A stretch of DNA of 64,000 bases from Poseidonibacter ostreae (GCF_009208055.1 NZ_WFKI01000002.1:1-64000), one strand, 5' to 3'; positions 28,184 to 37,013 are shown, counted from the stretch's first letter. Notes: generated from the letters alone by a model not told the origin. Program-made: numbers and translations.

Positions 28184-28414
28184 TTACGCGTTATTTTCGA
28201 TGTATTTTAAAGCATCTGATACTGTTAAAATACCTTCTGCATCTTCATCAGGAATTTCGATATCAAATTTTTCTTCTAAAGCCATAACTAACTCAACTAC
28301 GTCAAGTGAATCTGCACCTAAGTCTTCAATGAACTTTGAATCTTCTTTTACTTCTGCCGCATCACAATCTAATTGCTCAACTACAACTTCTATTACATCT
28401 TCTAATAATGCCAT
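28184..28414 (-). CDS. acpP: Acyl carrier protein
   Basis: A 76-residue acidic protein. The phosphopantetheine attachment serine is S36 in DLGADSLDVVEL. It carries growing acyl chains for FabG, FabF and lipid A synthesis. Length and helix pattern are standard. It lies between fabG and fabF on the minus strand, with a minus-strand TATAAT at 28450-28445 suggesting its own promoter. Confidence 0.98.
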   Translation of the reverse strand: MALLEDVIEVVVEQLDCDAAEVKEDSKFIEDLGADSLDVVELVMALEEKFDIEIPDEDAEGILTVSDALKYIENNA

Positions 28415-28444
28415 ATTTAAATCCTTTTATAAAATTGTCTTAGT

Positions 28445-28450
28445 ATTATA
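28445..28450 (-). promoter_or_regulatory. acpP -10 element
   Basis: TATAAT on the minus strand 31 bases before the acpP ATG, in the 94-base gap after fabG. It allows acpP to be expressed apart from fabG. Confidence 0.5.
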
Positions 28451-28508
28451 ACAAAAAAGATTTTAAAAAGTCTTTTAAATTATAATTTTTTTTAAAACGT
28501 GATTTTGA

Positions 28509-29252
28509 TTATACGTATAATCCACCATTAACTTTTAAAATTTCACCTGTAATATAAGATGAATGATCACTTAAAAGGAAAGCTACCGCATCAGCAATTT
28601 CACTCGCTTGACCAAATCTTGATAAAGGAATATTCTTTTCATATTCAGCTTTAACTTCATCTTTTAATTCATGTGTCATATCAGTTTGAATAAAACCAGG
28701 TGTTACAGCGTTATATCTAATACCTCTTGCTGCTGCTTCTTTTGCAAACGCCTTAGTCATAGCATTAACTCCACCTTTAGATGCAGCATAATTTGTTTGA
28801 CCAGGATTTCCCATTTCTCCAACTATTGAAGAAATATTTACAATAGAACCAAATTTTTTCTTACCCATAAATTTTAAAGAAGCTTTACATCCAATAAATG
28901 TAGATGTTAAGTTTGCAGATATTACATCATTAAAATCATCAACAGACATTCTTAATGCTAATTTGTCTTTTGTAATTCCTGCATTATTAACTAAATAAGA
29001 TAATTCTCCATCTGCATCAACAATAGTTTTAATTGCGGCTACAAACTCTTCTTCACTTGTAACATCAGCTTTAATTATTGCAGCTTTTCCACCAGAGGCT
29101 TCAATCTCTTTTTGAATTTCTTCAGCAGCTTGTGCTCCACTTCTATAATTTATCCATACTTTTAATCCGTATGATGCTAATGTTTTAGCAATTTGTGCAC
29201 CAATTCCTCTACTTGCACCAGTTACTAATACGTTTGAACCTGTAAAATTCAT
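28509..29252 (-). CDS. fabG: 3-oxoacyl-ACP reductase
   Basis: FabG reduces beta-ketoacyl-ACP with NADPH. The 247-residue short-chain dehydrogenase has the cofactor loop TGASRGIG at 11-18, NNAG near 90, the catalytic serine in VNISSIVGEMG near 140 and YAASKGG near 154-160 with the Tyr and Lys. It is placed next to acpP and fabF, confirming a fatty-acid role over other SDR functions. Confidence 0.96.
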   Translation of the reverse strand: MNFTGSNVLVTGASRGIGAQIAKTLASYGLKVWINYRSGAQAAEEIQKEIEASGGKAAIIKADVTSEEEFVAAIKTIVDADGELSYLVNNAGITKDKLALRMSVDDFNDVISANLTSTFIGCKASLKFMGKKKFGSIVNISSIVGEMGNPGQTNYAASKGGVNAMTKAFAKEAAARGIRYNAVTPGFIQTDMTHELKDEVKAEYEKNIPLSRFGQASEIADAVAFLLSDHSSYITGEILKVNGGLYV

Positions 29253-29313
29253 TTTTATCCTTTATTAAAATTTGATTGTTGTAAGATTATTCTTAAATAA
29301 TTGCATATTATAT

Positions 29314-30078
29314 CTATACGCCCCTTTTATTATCCCAAACTCGTATATGTAATCTATCACAATATTTATATCCATAATCAATTGCCATTTGAATCACGTC
29401 TTCGCAATTTTCATTTATACTTTGTGCTGTGTCACCTAAAGGCATTAAATATACTTCAACTTTTGGGATATTTGATAGAATTTCTTCTATCTCTTTTTTT
29501 ACTTCATGTAATAAATCTTTATTTATTACGAATTTTAAATATGAGTTTGAAGTGTTTGTTAAAATTTTATTTAGAGTTTCATAATTCACTCTTTTTTTCA
29601 ATGATTCTAGTGAATTACTAAGTTTCACACTCATTGAAAAGATAATTTCTTTTTGATACTCTTCTTCAAAATTGAGATTTAAAGATGCATTTGTTTCAAT
29701 AGTTACTTGATGTCCAGCTTTTATATAGTGTTTTAATAGTTTTTGAAACTCTTCTTTATTCCAATATAATAGTGGTTCACCGCCAGTTATTACAATATCC
29801 ATTTTATAAACACTTGAAGATTGTTTTGTTAAATCATCAACTTCTTTTACTATCTCTTCATAAGATTTGTAGTTTGTCCATGAATTTTTAAACTCTTTAT
29901 CAACTGCATAAAATGAATCGCATCCACATTTTTTAACTCCACTTGGAGTTTCATATTCAACATTAAAACCAACACAGTTAAAATTGCATTTTCCAAAACG
30001 AATAAAAACAGATGGAGTACCTACAAGTTTTCCCTCACCTTGAATAGTTGGTCCAAATATCTCATTTATCTCAAGCAT
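29314..30078 (-). CDS. queE: 7-carboxy-7-deazaguanine synthase, radical SAM
   Basis: QueE converts carboxytetrahydropterin to 7-carboxy-7-deazaguanine in queuosine synthesis. The 254-residue protein starts EIFGPTIQGEGKLVGTPSVF, typical of QueE. Cysteines are at 31, 35, 51 and 53, a divided arrangement instead of a compact CxxxCxxC. ITGGEPLLYW near 95 is the SAM-binding strand. It overlaps queD by 8 bases, and queC lies upstream, giving three consecutive pathway enzymes. Confidence 0.9.
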   Translation of the reverse strand: MLEINEIFGPTIQGEGKLVGTPSVFIRFGKCNFNCVGFNVEYETPSGVKKCGCDSFYAVDKEFKNSWTNYKSYEEIVKEVDDLTKQSSSVYKMDIVITGGEPLLYWNKEEFQKLLKHYIKAGHQVTIETNASLNLNFEEEYQKEIIFSMSVKLSNSLESLKKRVNYETLNKILTNTSNSYLKFVINKDLLHEVKKEIEEILSNIPKVEVYLMPLGDTAQSINENCEDVIQMAIDYGYKYCDRLHIRVWDNKRGV

Positions 30079-30604
30079 AAAAAGTACTTTTACTCTTTGG
30101 TGTTTCTAAAAACTCTATATGAGAAACTTTTACATTTAATTTATTCATCTTTTTTTGAACAATTTTTAAAAACCATGCAGATAAGTTTTCACTTGTTGGA
30201 ATAAAATCAACAATTATATATCCCTCATAAAGTTCTTTTAAATGTATAGCTTCATTTGAAAACTTAGTTAAGTTAATAATTGAGTAACCTTCTTCAAAAG
30301 GAATTAACTCATCTTTTTGCACATTTGGAATTAGAGTTTGAAATAAAGGGTCATTTATATCTAAAATAAATTTGTGATCTAGAACATCATCTATAAAAGC
30401 TTTAAACCAATTTAGGTGTTTAAAATCTGTAACCATTCCATCTTTTAATTCATCAGCTTCTAAATAAACTAATATTTTTCCTTGATGTCCATGTAAATGT
30501 CTACACTTTAAACAAGAATCTAGTGAAAACTCAGGATTTAAAGTCTGAGACCAAACTCTATGTCCATAACAAAAATCGAATTCTTTTGATATTTTCCAAT
30601 GCAT
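30071..30604 (-). CDS. queD: 6-carboxy-5,6,7,8-tetrahydropterin synthase
   Basis: QueD converts dihydroneopterin triphosphate to carboxytetrahydropterin. The 177-residue protein has the zinc histidines H15 (CYGHRVW) and H38/H40 (RHLHGHQGK), with C34 as the likely catalytic cysteine. At 177 residues it is longer than the usual 120-140. TDFKHLNWFK near 80 and the acidic C-terminal part also fit the PTPS family. It lies 2 bases after queC. Confidence 0.93.
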   Translation of the reverse strand: MHWKISKEFDFCYGHRVWSQTLNPEFSLDSCLKCRHLHGHQGKILVYLEADELKDGMVTDFKHLNWFKAFIDDVLDHKFILDINDPLFQTLIPNVQKDELIPFEEGYSIINLTKFSNEAIHLKELYEGYIIVDFIPTSENLSAWFLKIVQKKMNKLNVKVSHIEFLETPKSKSTFYA

Positions 30605-30606
30605 TT

Positions 30607-31287
30607 TTATACTTTATATGGAATTGGATCTTTAATATTTGCAAGTTTAAATCCATTTAATCTAAGTCTACATGAATCACAAACACCACAAGCTTCATCA
30701 CTCTCTTTATAACATGACCAAGTATGCTCCAAAGGCACATTTAACTCTTTTGCATATTGAACAATTTGTTGTTTACTTAAATGCACTAAAGGAGTAATAA
30801 TCTCAATATTTGTAGTCTCTTTTGTTCCTTGATTGATTGCTTTTGTAATATCACTTATAAACTCATCTGTACAATCAGGATATCCTGAACTATCTTCTTG
30901 AACAACACCAATATACATAGCTTGTGCTTCTTCTTTTTCAGCAATTGCAGCTGTTATTGAAAGAAAAATACCATTTCTAAATGGTACATAAGTAATTGGT
31001 ACTCCACTTTCTACTCCATCTACAGGAACATCAATTGATTCATCTGTTAATGCTGATGCTCCAATTTGTGTAAAAAATGGAATATCAATTTCATATTTAT
31101 TTACAATATCTAAGTCACTACAAATATCTCTAAATGCCTTTAATTCTCTTTGTTCTGTTCTTTGTCCATAATTAAAATGAACAGCTATTATTTCATAACC
31201 ATCTTTTTTTGCAATATAAGAAGATAAAGTTGAATCCATACCTCCACTTAAAATACATATTGCTTTTTTGGTTGCTTTGTTACTCAT
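30607..31287 (-). CDS. queC: 7-cyano-7-deazaguanine synthase
   Basis: QueC makes preQ0 from carboxydeazaguanine using ATP and ammonia. The 226-residue protein has the PP-loop SGGMDST at 14-20 and the C-terminal zinc cluster, with cysteines in WSCYKESDEACGVCDSC near 190-206. It begins within the last bases of moeA (8-base overlap). Confidence 0.96.
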   Translation of the reverse strand: MSNKATKKAICILSGGMDSTLSSYIAKKDGYEIIAVHFNYGQRTEQRELKAFRDICSDLDIVNKYEIDIPFFTQIGASALTDESIDVPVDGVESGVPITYVPFRNGIFLSITAAIAEKEEAQAMYIGVVQEDSSGYPDCTDEFISDITKAINQGTKETTNIEIITPLVHLSKQQIVQYAKELNVPLEHTWSCYKESDEACGVCDSCRLRLNGFKLANIKDPIPYKV

Positions 31288-32503
31288 TACTTAAAAAGTC
31301 CTTTTTTTCTTTACTAAAGAATTTCCAATTTATTGGTAATATTTTTACTTTTGAATCTTTTTTTAAATATTCTACACTTTCATCTAATATTATTAAACTA
31401 TTACAATCTGCTAGAATTGAAACCATTCCAGGCGACCTTTTTTTGGATACGTAAAAAGATACTCCATTGAATGTTCCTGGGATTATTGTGATTCTTCCTT
31501 TTCTTGTTTTAAAATCTTCAGAAATTTTTGTTTCTATATAAGCTGGATGTACTTCATTTGAACCTAATAGTTTTTGAATTAATATTTTTCCAAATAGCTC
31601 AAAAATTAATGCAGATGCCAAAGGATTTCCTGGAAGATTTAATATAAATGTATTATCAATTTTCCCAAAAATTGTAGGTTTTCCAGGTTTAATCATAATT
31701 CCATCAATTAAAGTTTCAAAATCTAATTCATTAAAAGCATCTCTTGTAAAATCAGCATCTCCAACAGAAACACCTCCTGATGTAACAATTAAATCAGCAT
31801 CAAGTGAATTTAGAACTAATCTTTTTATATCTTCAATTGTATCTTTTGCTTGTCCAATAAATGTTACATCACAACCTAATTCTTTTACACGTGCAAATAA
31901 AGTTGGAGTATTTGAATTATATATTTGATGGTCTTGAATTTTTTCATAATGAAGTTTTAACTCTTCACCACTTGAAAATACAACTATTTTAGGTTTTTTA
32001 TAAACTTTTATATGTGAAATTCCTTGACTTGCAAGAAGTGTAATTTTTGCAAAATTTAATTCATCTCCAATATCAATTAATTTTTCTCCAGATCTTATAT
32101 CTTCACCAATAAATCTTATATGTTGAAACTCTTTTACATTTTCTAATATTTTTATTTTTTTATCACTAATTGTTTGTATATCTTCTTTTGGAATAATTGC
32201 TGTTGTGTTTTTGGGAACTCTAGCACCTGTCATTATTTTAATACAAGTGTTTTCTTTTAAAATTGTATGATTATCATCACCTGCAAAAATTGTATCAATT
32301 ACTTCTAACTCATTATTCTTGTCAGAATAAATAATTGCATAACCATCCATTGCAGAATTGTCAAATTTTGGTAATGAACTTGTTGCTATTACTTCTTGGG
32401 CACAAATTCTATTTTGAGCTTCTTCAATAGCGATAATTTCGAATTTTAATTTTAATTTGATATTTGAAATAATATCTATAGCAGCATCTACACTAATAGC
32501 CAT
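31280..32503 (-). CDS. moeA: Molybdopterin molybdenumtransferase
   Basis: MoeA inserts molybdate into adenylated molybdopterin. The 407-residue protein has the family domains in order: N-terminal SLPKFDNSAMDGYA near residue 40, the MoCF core with TSGGVSVGDADFTRD near 240 and PGNPLASALI near 290, and a C-terminal beta domain. It heads the minus-strand group moeA-queC-queD-queE. Other molybdopterin genes are not in the window. Confidence 0.95.
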   Translation of the reverse strand: MAISVDAAIDIISNIKLKLKFEIIAIEEAQNRICAQEVIATSSLPKFDNSAMDGYAIIYSDKNNELEVIDTIFAGDDNHTILKENTCIKIMTGARVPKNTTAIIPKEDIQTISDKKIKILENVKEFQHIRFIGEDIRSGEKLIDIGDELNFAKITLLASQGISHIKVYKKPKIVVFSSGEELKLHYEKIQDHQIYNSNTPTLFARVKELGCDVTFIGQAKDTIEDIKRLVLNSLDADLIVTSGGVSVGDADFTRDAFNELDFETLIDGIMIKPGKPTIFGKIDNTFILNLPGNPLASALIFELFGKILIQKLLGSNEVHPAYIETKISEDFKTRKGRITIIPGTFNGVSFYVSKKRSPGMVSILADCNSLIILDESVEYLKKDSKVKILPINWKFFSKEKKDFLSNE

Positions 32504-32549
32504 TTTATTCCTTTAATTTATTTAAGATAAAAACTTATGACAAGTTAGC

Positions 32550-32555
32550 TATAAT
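32550..32555 (+). promoter_or_regulatory. -10 element upstream of the 4-TM protein and rsmE
   Basis: TATAAT followed by AGCG on the plus strand, 33 bases before the ATG at 32588. It lies in the divergent gap with moeA. Confidence 0.5.
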
Positions 32556-32587
32556 AGCGAAAATTTTTAAAAGTGAGATAAACAATA

Positions 32588-32992
32588 ATGGAATTAATGC
32601 AAAGTGCAATCGATACACACGTCTATGTAATATATTTTTTTCTAGCAATTATGTTATTTAATTTATATTCAGTACTAACACAAAAAGAGTTCATAAGATT
32701 AGCTAAAAGACTAAGAGCTATGACACCTTTATACCATGTAACAAACGCAATAGTTATTTATACAGGAGCAATAGTTGCTTTTTATGCACATGTTATGAGT
32801 GTAACAATCTTTTTAATGATACCTGCTTCTATATTTTTATTAGTAATTGAAATAAAAAGATATAAAAAAATGAGAGTAATTAAGTTTGAGCAAGTTGAAC
32901 TTCAAAAAGAGTTTTATGCTTATGCTAAAAAGATTTATATAATTGAAATTTCAGTTATTGTATCTATTTACATTATAAGTAAAGTATTTTAA
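32588..32992 (+). CDS. Uncharacterised four-helix membrane protein
   Basis: A 134-residue protein I do not recognise. It has four hydrophobic segments at about 10-30, 50-70, 73-91 and 113-133, separated by basic stretches such as RLAKRLRAMT and EIKRYKKMRVIK. No catalytic motif or haem-binding pair is obvious beyond histidines at 11, 50 and 67. Its stop codon shares a base with the rsmE start (TAATG), so the two are coupled, but the link in function is unknown. Confidence 0.8.
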   Translation: MELMQSAIDTHVYVIYFFLAIMLFNLYSVLTQKEFIRLAKRLRAMTPLYHVTNAIVIYTGAIVAFYAHVMSVTIFLMIPASIFLLVIEIKRYKKMRVIKFEQVELQKEFYAYAKKIYIIEISVIVSIYIISKVF

Positions 32993-33663
32993 TGCAATTT
33001 ACTTATGATATTAATTGTGGAGCTTCAAACTTAGAAATAAGTGAAGATACATATAAATATTTGATAAAAGCTAGACGCCATAAGATAAATGATGAGATTT
33101 ATTTTAGAAACCTAAATGATAATTTAATTTATCTTTATAAACTAATATCAATTTCTAGAAGATCTGCAATATTTTCATTAATTTCTAGTGAAGAAAAAGA
33201 AGTTGAAAATAAAAAGGATTTACACCTAGGTTGGTGTTTAGTTGATCCAAAAACAGTTGAGAAATATTTAGCTTCATTAAATGAATTAGGTGTTAGTAAA
33301 ATTACATTTATTTTTTGTGAATATTCGCAAAAGAATTTTAAACTTAATATTGAAAAACTAGAAAAGATACTTATAAACTCTTCCTCTCAGTGTGGAAGAT
33401 CAAGTATTATAAAACTTGAAACTTGCGATAGTTTAGAACAGTTTGTAAAAGAGAATGAAGATACATATTTTTTAGATTTTTCTAAAACTTTTGTAGATGA
33501 AAAAAAAGATGATATTAAAACTTTAGTTATTGGCTGTGAGGGTGGTTTTTCAAGTGATGAGAGATTTACTTTTAATAAAGATAATATTGTAGGATTTGAC
33601 TCTTCTTTAATCTTACGAAGTGAAACAGCAGTTATAGGTGCTAGTTCAAAAATTTTAATATAA
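32992..33663 (+). CDS. rsmE: 16S rRNA m3U1498 methyltransferase
   Basis: RsmE methylates U1498 of 16S rRNA. The 223-residue SPOUT-family protein has a PUA-like N-terminus (HKINDEIYFRN) and the knot motifs GCEGGFSSDE near 183 and SLILRSETAVIGAS near 203-216. It is somewhat shorter than the usual 240. It is followed by a good terminator. Confidence 0.93.
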   Translation: MQFTYDINCGASNLEISEDTYKYLIKARRHKINDEIYFRNLNDNLIYLYKLISISRRSAIFSLISSEEKEVENKKDLHLGWCLVDPKTVEKYLASLNELGVSKITFIFCEYSQKNFKLNIEKLEKILINSSSQCGRSSIIKLETCDSLEQFVKENEDTYFLDFSKTFVDEKKDDIKTLVIGCEGGFSSDERFTFNKDNIVGFDSSLILRSETAVIGASSKILI

Positions 33664-33693
33664 AAGAAGAACTTTAGAGTTCTTCTTTATTTT
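33663..33693 (+). terminator. Terminator after rsmE
   Basis: AAAGAAGAACT (33663-33673) pairs with AGTTCTTCTTT (33678-33688) across a TTAG loop, followed by TATTTT. It begins at the rsmE stop and lies between convergent genes. Confidence 0.85.
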
Positions 33694-34051
33694 ACCACTT
33701 TCTTACAATCGCATGACACTTAGAACATGCATTTAACATATCTGAATATGCATTTGCAGCATTTAAATATGCTTTATTATCTAAGTTAAGTTCTAATACA
33801 TTAATATCTAATGCAATTCTTTCACTTGAGTTTGCAGCAACATTTGCCATATGTTTTTTATCAGCAGGTAAATATTCTTTAATTACTTTAGTATCAGAAA
33901 ATAATGCATTTCCTTCTTTTACTAACATACTTCCTTCTTTGATTAAATCTACATTATTATTTAAAAAACCTTTTTGGATTTTTGTCATACCTTGTTCCAT
34001 TGTAGACATAGACTTTTGCATGATATCTTCTGCACTTAACGTACCTATCAA
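33692..34051 (-). CDS. Small class II-like c-type cytochrome with C-terminal haem motif
   Basis: The protein is mostly alpha-helical and ends ACSKCHAIVRKW, a haem-binding CxxCH three quarters of a helix from the C-terminus, as in cytochrome c' relatives. The only usual start codon, TTG at 34051, gives MIGTLSAED, which cuts into an obvious signal peptide. The frame continues upstream as KLGKILLSSILLIGTLSA with no ATG, GTG or TTG up to a stop near 34158. Translation probably starts around 34081-34066 from a rare codon. It may bind haem in the periplasm. It lies downstream of petABC on the same strand. Confidence 0.65.
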   Translation of the reverse strand: MIGTLSAEDIMQKSMSTMEQGMTKIQKGFLNNNVDLIKEGSMLVKEGNALFSDTKVIKEYLPADKKHMANVAANSSERIALDINVLELNLDNKAYLNAANAYSDMLNACSKCHAIVRKW

Positions 34052-34205
34052 TAAGATAGATGACAGTAATATTTTTCCTAGTTTCCTTTGCTTCCCCTTT
34101 TTTTGGTTATTTAATACTACAATGTAATTAGTGAAAGTGTACTTAATTTGTTTATATTAGTATATTTATTGAAAATAATAATAAAAAAGTGTAAATAAAT
34201 GATAC

Positions 34206-34243
34206 AAAAAAAGGGGATAGATGTAAAATCTATCCCCTTTTTA
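34206..34243 (-). terminator. Terminator of the petABC operon
   Basis: A near-perfect stem joins AAAAGGGGATAGAT (34209-34222) with ATCTATCCCCTTTT (34228-34241) around a 5-base loop. A residues to its left give a U tract on the minus strand, and T residues to the right make it bidirectional. Confidence 0.93.
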
Positions 34244-34266
34244 TAATTTTTATTAAAGAAAAGTTT

Positions 34267-35139
34267 CTAGTGAACTTCTCTCCATTTAGAGTTTTTCCAT
34301 AAGAATGCAAAGATTGCAAAGATAACCATATAAATTAAGAACTTAGGTCCTAATTCTTCTCTCATTGGTTTACTTGAATCTCCAACTTCTTCAAGATAAG
34401 AAATAACTTGATCTTGTGAATCTTTTGTTAAACCAACTCTAGGCATTGCAGTACCTTCAAGATGTTTTTGAGGACTATTAATAAATGTTTCTAAATATGA
34501 ATGTCCTCTTGATTTAATATATTGAGATAAATCTGGTGGAAGTTTTCCCATATAAGATTTAATATTTTCATCAGGAGTAAATGCAGCCATTGTACCTTTT
34601 TGCATATCAGCATATTTAATAGCGTGACATCTTTGACAAGCGTCTACAAATACTTCTTTATTAGACATCTCTTTTGGAGCAATAGATTGTAAATATGCTA
34701 CCATATCTGCAATTTCTTGAGGTTGCATCCAAGAATAACCTGGCATTGGATGAGCTCGTCCATCTACAAATTTATGTGAAACATCAGAAGCTTTTGCAGG
34801 ATCTTTAATAAATGCAGCTAAATAGTCAGCATTATATAATTTACCAGCAGATCCTAAATCAGGTGGTGTTACACCATAAGCAGCAGCAGAACTTGCGTTA
34901 TCCATTACTTCAGGGAACCCTTTAGATTTAATTGAGTGACAAGCAGTACAGTTAGCAGCTACAAGAGCTTCACCAGCTGTTGCATCTCCTTTAGTACCAT
35001 TTAATCCATCAACATCTGCAAATTTATAATCTGCATCAGCAACGTGTGGGTGCATTTGAGAGTGAGCAAATGGCTCAACTCCCCAATATGTTATAAGTGT
35101 TAAAGCTACTACTACAGCTAGTATTTTTAATTCTCTCAT
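34267..35139 (-). CDS. petC: Diheme cytochrome c subunit of the bc1 complex
   Basis: A 290-residue membrane-bound cytochrome with an N-terminal hydrophobic segment (about 5-20), two haem motifs CTACH (64-68) and CQRCH (168-172), and a C-terminal anchor (about 267-283). The two cytochrome c folds in one chain are typical of the epsilonproteobacterial cytochrome c1 replacement. It takes electrons from the Rieske protein. Its start overlaps the petB stop by one base. Confidence 0.93.
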   Translation of the reverse strand: MRELKILAVVVALTLITYWGVEPFAHSQMHPHVADADYKFADVDGLNGTKGDATAGEALVAANCTACHSIKSKGFPEVMDNASSAAAYGVTPPDLGSAGKLYNADYLAAFIKDPAKASDVSHKFVDGRAHPMPGYSWMQPQEIADMVAYLQSIAPKEMSNKEVFVDACQRCHAIKYADMQKGTMAAFTPDENIKSYMGKLPPDLSQYIKSRGHSYLETFINSPQKHLEGTAMPRVGLTKDSQDQVISYLEEVGDSSKPMREELGPKFLIYMVIFAIFAFLWKNSKWREVH

Positions 35140-36389
35140 TATAATGCTCCCCTTTTCTTAGCATCTATTTTAGTTACAATAGGTAAAACTAAGAATAGAA
35201 TAATAAATAATGTTGCGGCAAAGAATCCAACCCATGCATTTACACCTGTTGGAGGTAATTTACCATAAACAGTAAGTACAATTAAATCTGCCATTAATAT
35301 CCAGAACCAAATAAAGAATACTGGTCTTTTATGTGCAGGTAAAATAGCAGGATCTCTATCTAACCAAGGTAATACAAGGAAAATACCATTTGCGAATGCA
35401 AATGCAATTAATCCAATATCAAAAGCTTTAAATCCAGCAATATCAAAGAAGAAACCTCTTAATACTTCATATGACCATAAGAAATACCACTCAGGGTAAA
35501 TATGTGCAGGAGTTACCATATTATCAGCAGGATCAAAGTTAACTGGATCCATTGCAAAGTTATAATGGAAGAATACTAAGTAGAAGTAGAATATTAAGAA
35601 AATACCTAATACAGCTAAATCTTTAGAAATAAATACAGGCCAGAAAGGAATAACTTTTGACTCTTTTTTATTTCCAGCTAAATATTTTTCAGCTTCTTCA
35701 TCAAAATCAAACTCTTCAGAAGATTGATTATTAACGTGAGGAATTCTTAATGTATAAAAGTGTAATGCAATAATACCCATAATAGTAATAGGTAATAAGA
35801 ATACGTGTAACATAAAGAATCTAGTTAAAGTTGCATCAGCAACATTAAAGTCACCTCTAATCCATATAACTAATGCATCACCAATTACAGGAACACCACC
35901 AAAAAGGTTTGTAATAACCATAGCAGCCCAGTAAGACATTTGTCCCCATGGTAACATATATCCAGAGAATCCAGCAGCAGAGAATGTCATAAATAATAAC
36001 ATACCTGAAATCCAAATCATTTCTCTACCTTGTTTATAAGAACCATAGTAAATTCCTGTAAACATGTGAATATAGATAACTAAGAATACAACAGAAGCTG
36101 CAACACCATGCATATGTCTAAATAACCAACCAAATGCAACTTCTTGCATAATTGTATAGTTAACAGAATCAAATGCTAAACCAATATCTGGCTTGTAGTA
36201 CATCATTAAGAAAATACCAGAGATTATTAAAATACCAAAAGTAGTTGCAAGTAATACACCCATTGCCCATAAGAAGTTAATATCTTTTGGAATCCAATAT
36301 TCAGTCATCATAACTTTATTGAATGTTGTAGTATTTAATCTTTGGTCTAACCATTCACCAACAGAGTTAGCTTTTTCAAATTTTGCCAT
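35139..36389 (-). CDS. petB: Cytochrome b subunit of the bc1 complex
   Basis: A 416-residue membrane protein with eight or more hydrophobic segments. Haem-ligating histidines sit in FRHMHGVAASVVF with IYIHMF, and in FFMLHVFLLPI with IIALHFY. PEWYFLWSYEVLRG, containing the quinol-site PEW, is near residue 302. It oxidises menaquinol and passes electrons to the Rieske centre. It lies 10 bases after petA. Confidence 0.97.
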   Translation of the reverse strand: MAKFEKANSVGEWLDQRLNTTTFNKVMMTEYWIPKDINFLWAMGVLLATTFGILIISGIFLMMYYKPDIGLAFDSVNYTIMQEVAFGWLFRHMHGVAASVVFLVIYIHMFTGIYYGSYKQGREMIWISGMLLFMTFSAAGFSGYMLPWGQMSYWAAMVITNLFGGVPVIGDALVIWIRGDFNVADATLTRFFMLHVFLLPITIMGIIALHFYTLRIPHVNNQSSEEFDFDEEAEKYLAGNKKESKVIPFWPVFISKDLAVLGIFLIFYFYLVFFHYNFAMDPVNFDPADNMVTPAHIYPEWYFLWSYEVLRGFFFDIAGFKAFDIGLIAFAFANGIFLVLPWLDRDPAILPAHKRPVFFIWFWILMADLIVLTVYGKLPPTGVNAWVGFFAATLFIILFLVLPIVTKIDAKKRGAL

Positions 36390-36399
36390 TGCTTACTCC

Positions 36400-36900
36400 T
36401 TATGCCATCATCGCAGCAGCGATTTTTTTGTATTCAGGACCTTCTTCACCTAAAACGATAGATGTTCCTTTTACACTAAATGGAGGTAAGTCTAGAGGTC
36501 TTGGAGGTGGTCCAAAAGTTTGTGTTCCACTCGCATTAAACTCTCCCCCGTGACATGCACATTTCCATGTATCTTTCTTCCATGCTGGAATACAACCTAA
36601 GTGAGTACATAAACCAATTGCAACAGTAAATCTGTCAGAACCGATTATTAAATCTCTAGGAGCTTCTCCCATTTCAGCAGTTTTCTTTAATAAGAAAATT
36701 GGCTTTCCTCTCCATGATACAGTCACAGGATTTCCAGCTTTTAAGCTACCAAGTTCTACATTTGTAAAACCTCCAGCTAAAACGCTTGGAAGTGGATCCC
36801 ATGCTTGTTTCATACCAACAAGTGACGCAGCACCACCTACTGCAGCAACTGCAGCAAATGAATAACCAAGAAAATCTCGTCTATTAGTTTCATTAGACAT
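36400..36900 (-). CDS. petA: Rieske iron-sulfur subunit of the bc1 complex
   Basis: A 166-residue protein. Cluster ligands are C98 and H100 in CTHLGC, and C114 and H117 in CACHGGEF; C103 and C116 form the usual disulfide. The N-terminus has a twin-arginine pair at 7-8 (NRRDFLG) before a hydrophobic anchor, indicating Tat export. It is the first gene of petABC. The SD GGAAG follows a run of nine A residues on the coding strand. Confidence 0.96.
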   Translation of the reverse strand: MSNETNRRDFLGYSFAAVAAVGGAASLVGMKQAWDPLPSVLAGGFTNVELGSLKAGNPVTVSWRGKPIFLLKKTAEMGEAPRDLIIGSDRFTVAIGLCTHLGCIPAWKKDTWKCACHGGEFNASGTQTFGPPPRPLDLPPFSVKGTSIVLGEEGPEYKKIAAAMMA

Positions 36901-36929
36901 ATTTGGCTTCCTTTTTTTTTGAATTAAAA

Positions 36930-36978
36930 TCCTTTAATTATATTGTGTTTTGTCTTAAAATGAATTGACCTATGTCAC
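36930..36978 (-). promoter_or_regulatory. petABC promoter with Crp/Fnr-type site
   Basis: The minus strand has TATAAT at 36942-36937, giving a start near 36930. A palindrome-like TTGACCTATGTCAC lies at 36965-36978. Its centre (36971.5) is about 41.5 bases upstream of that start, the standard class II activator position for Crp/Fnr proteins. Half-sites TTGAC and GTCAC fit the family rather than strict Fnr (TTGAT-N4-ATCAA). Confidence 0.55.
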
Positions 36979-37013
36979 GAAATGTTATGTTAATGCTACG
37001 ATTTGGGAAATTT

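Noticed and set aside
34094..34105. A7G4 tract upstream of the small cytochrome as a phase-variation switch
   Set aside because: Shifting the frame by one or two bases in this tract does not connect any upstream ATG, GTG or TTG, because both other frames hit stops first.
36912..36920. Nine-base T/A run before petA as a phase-variable tract
   Set aside because: It lies outside the coding region and Campylobacterota switches are normally G/C runs; it is more simply an A-rich leader before the ribosome site.
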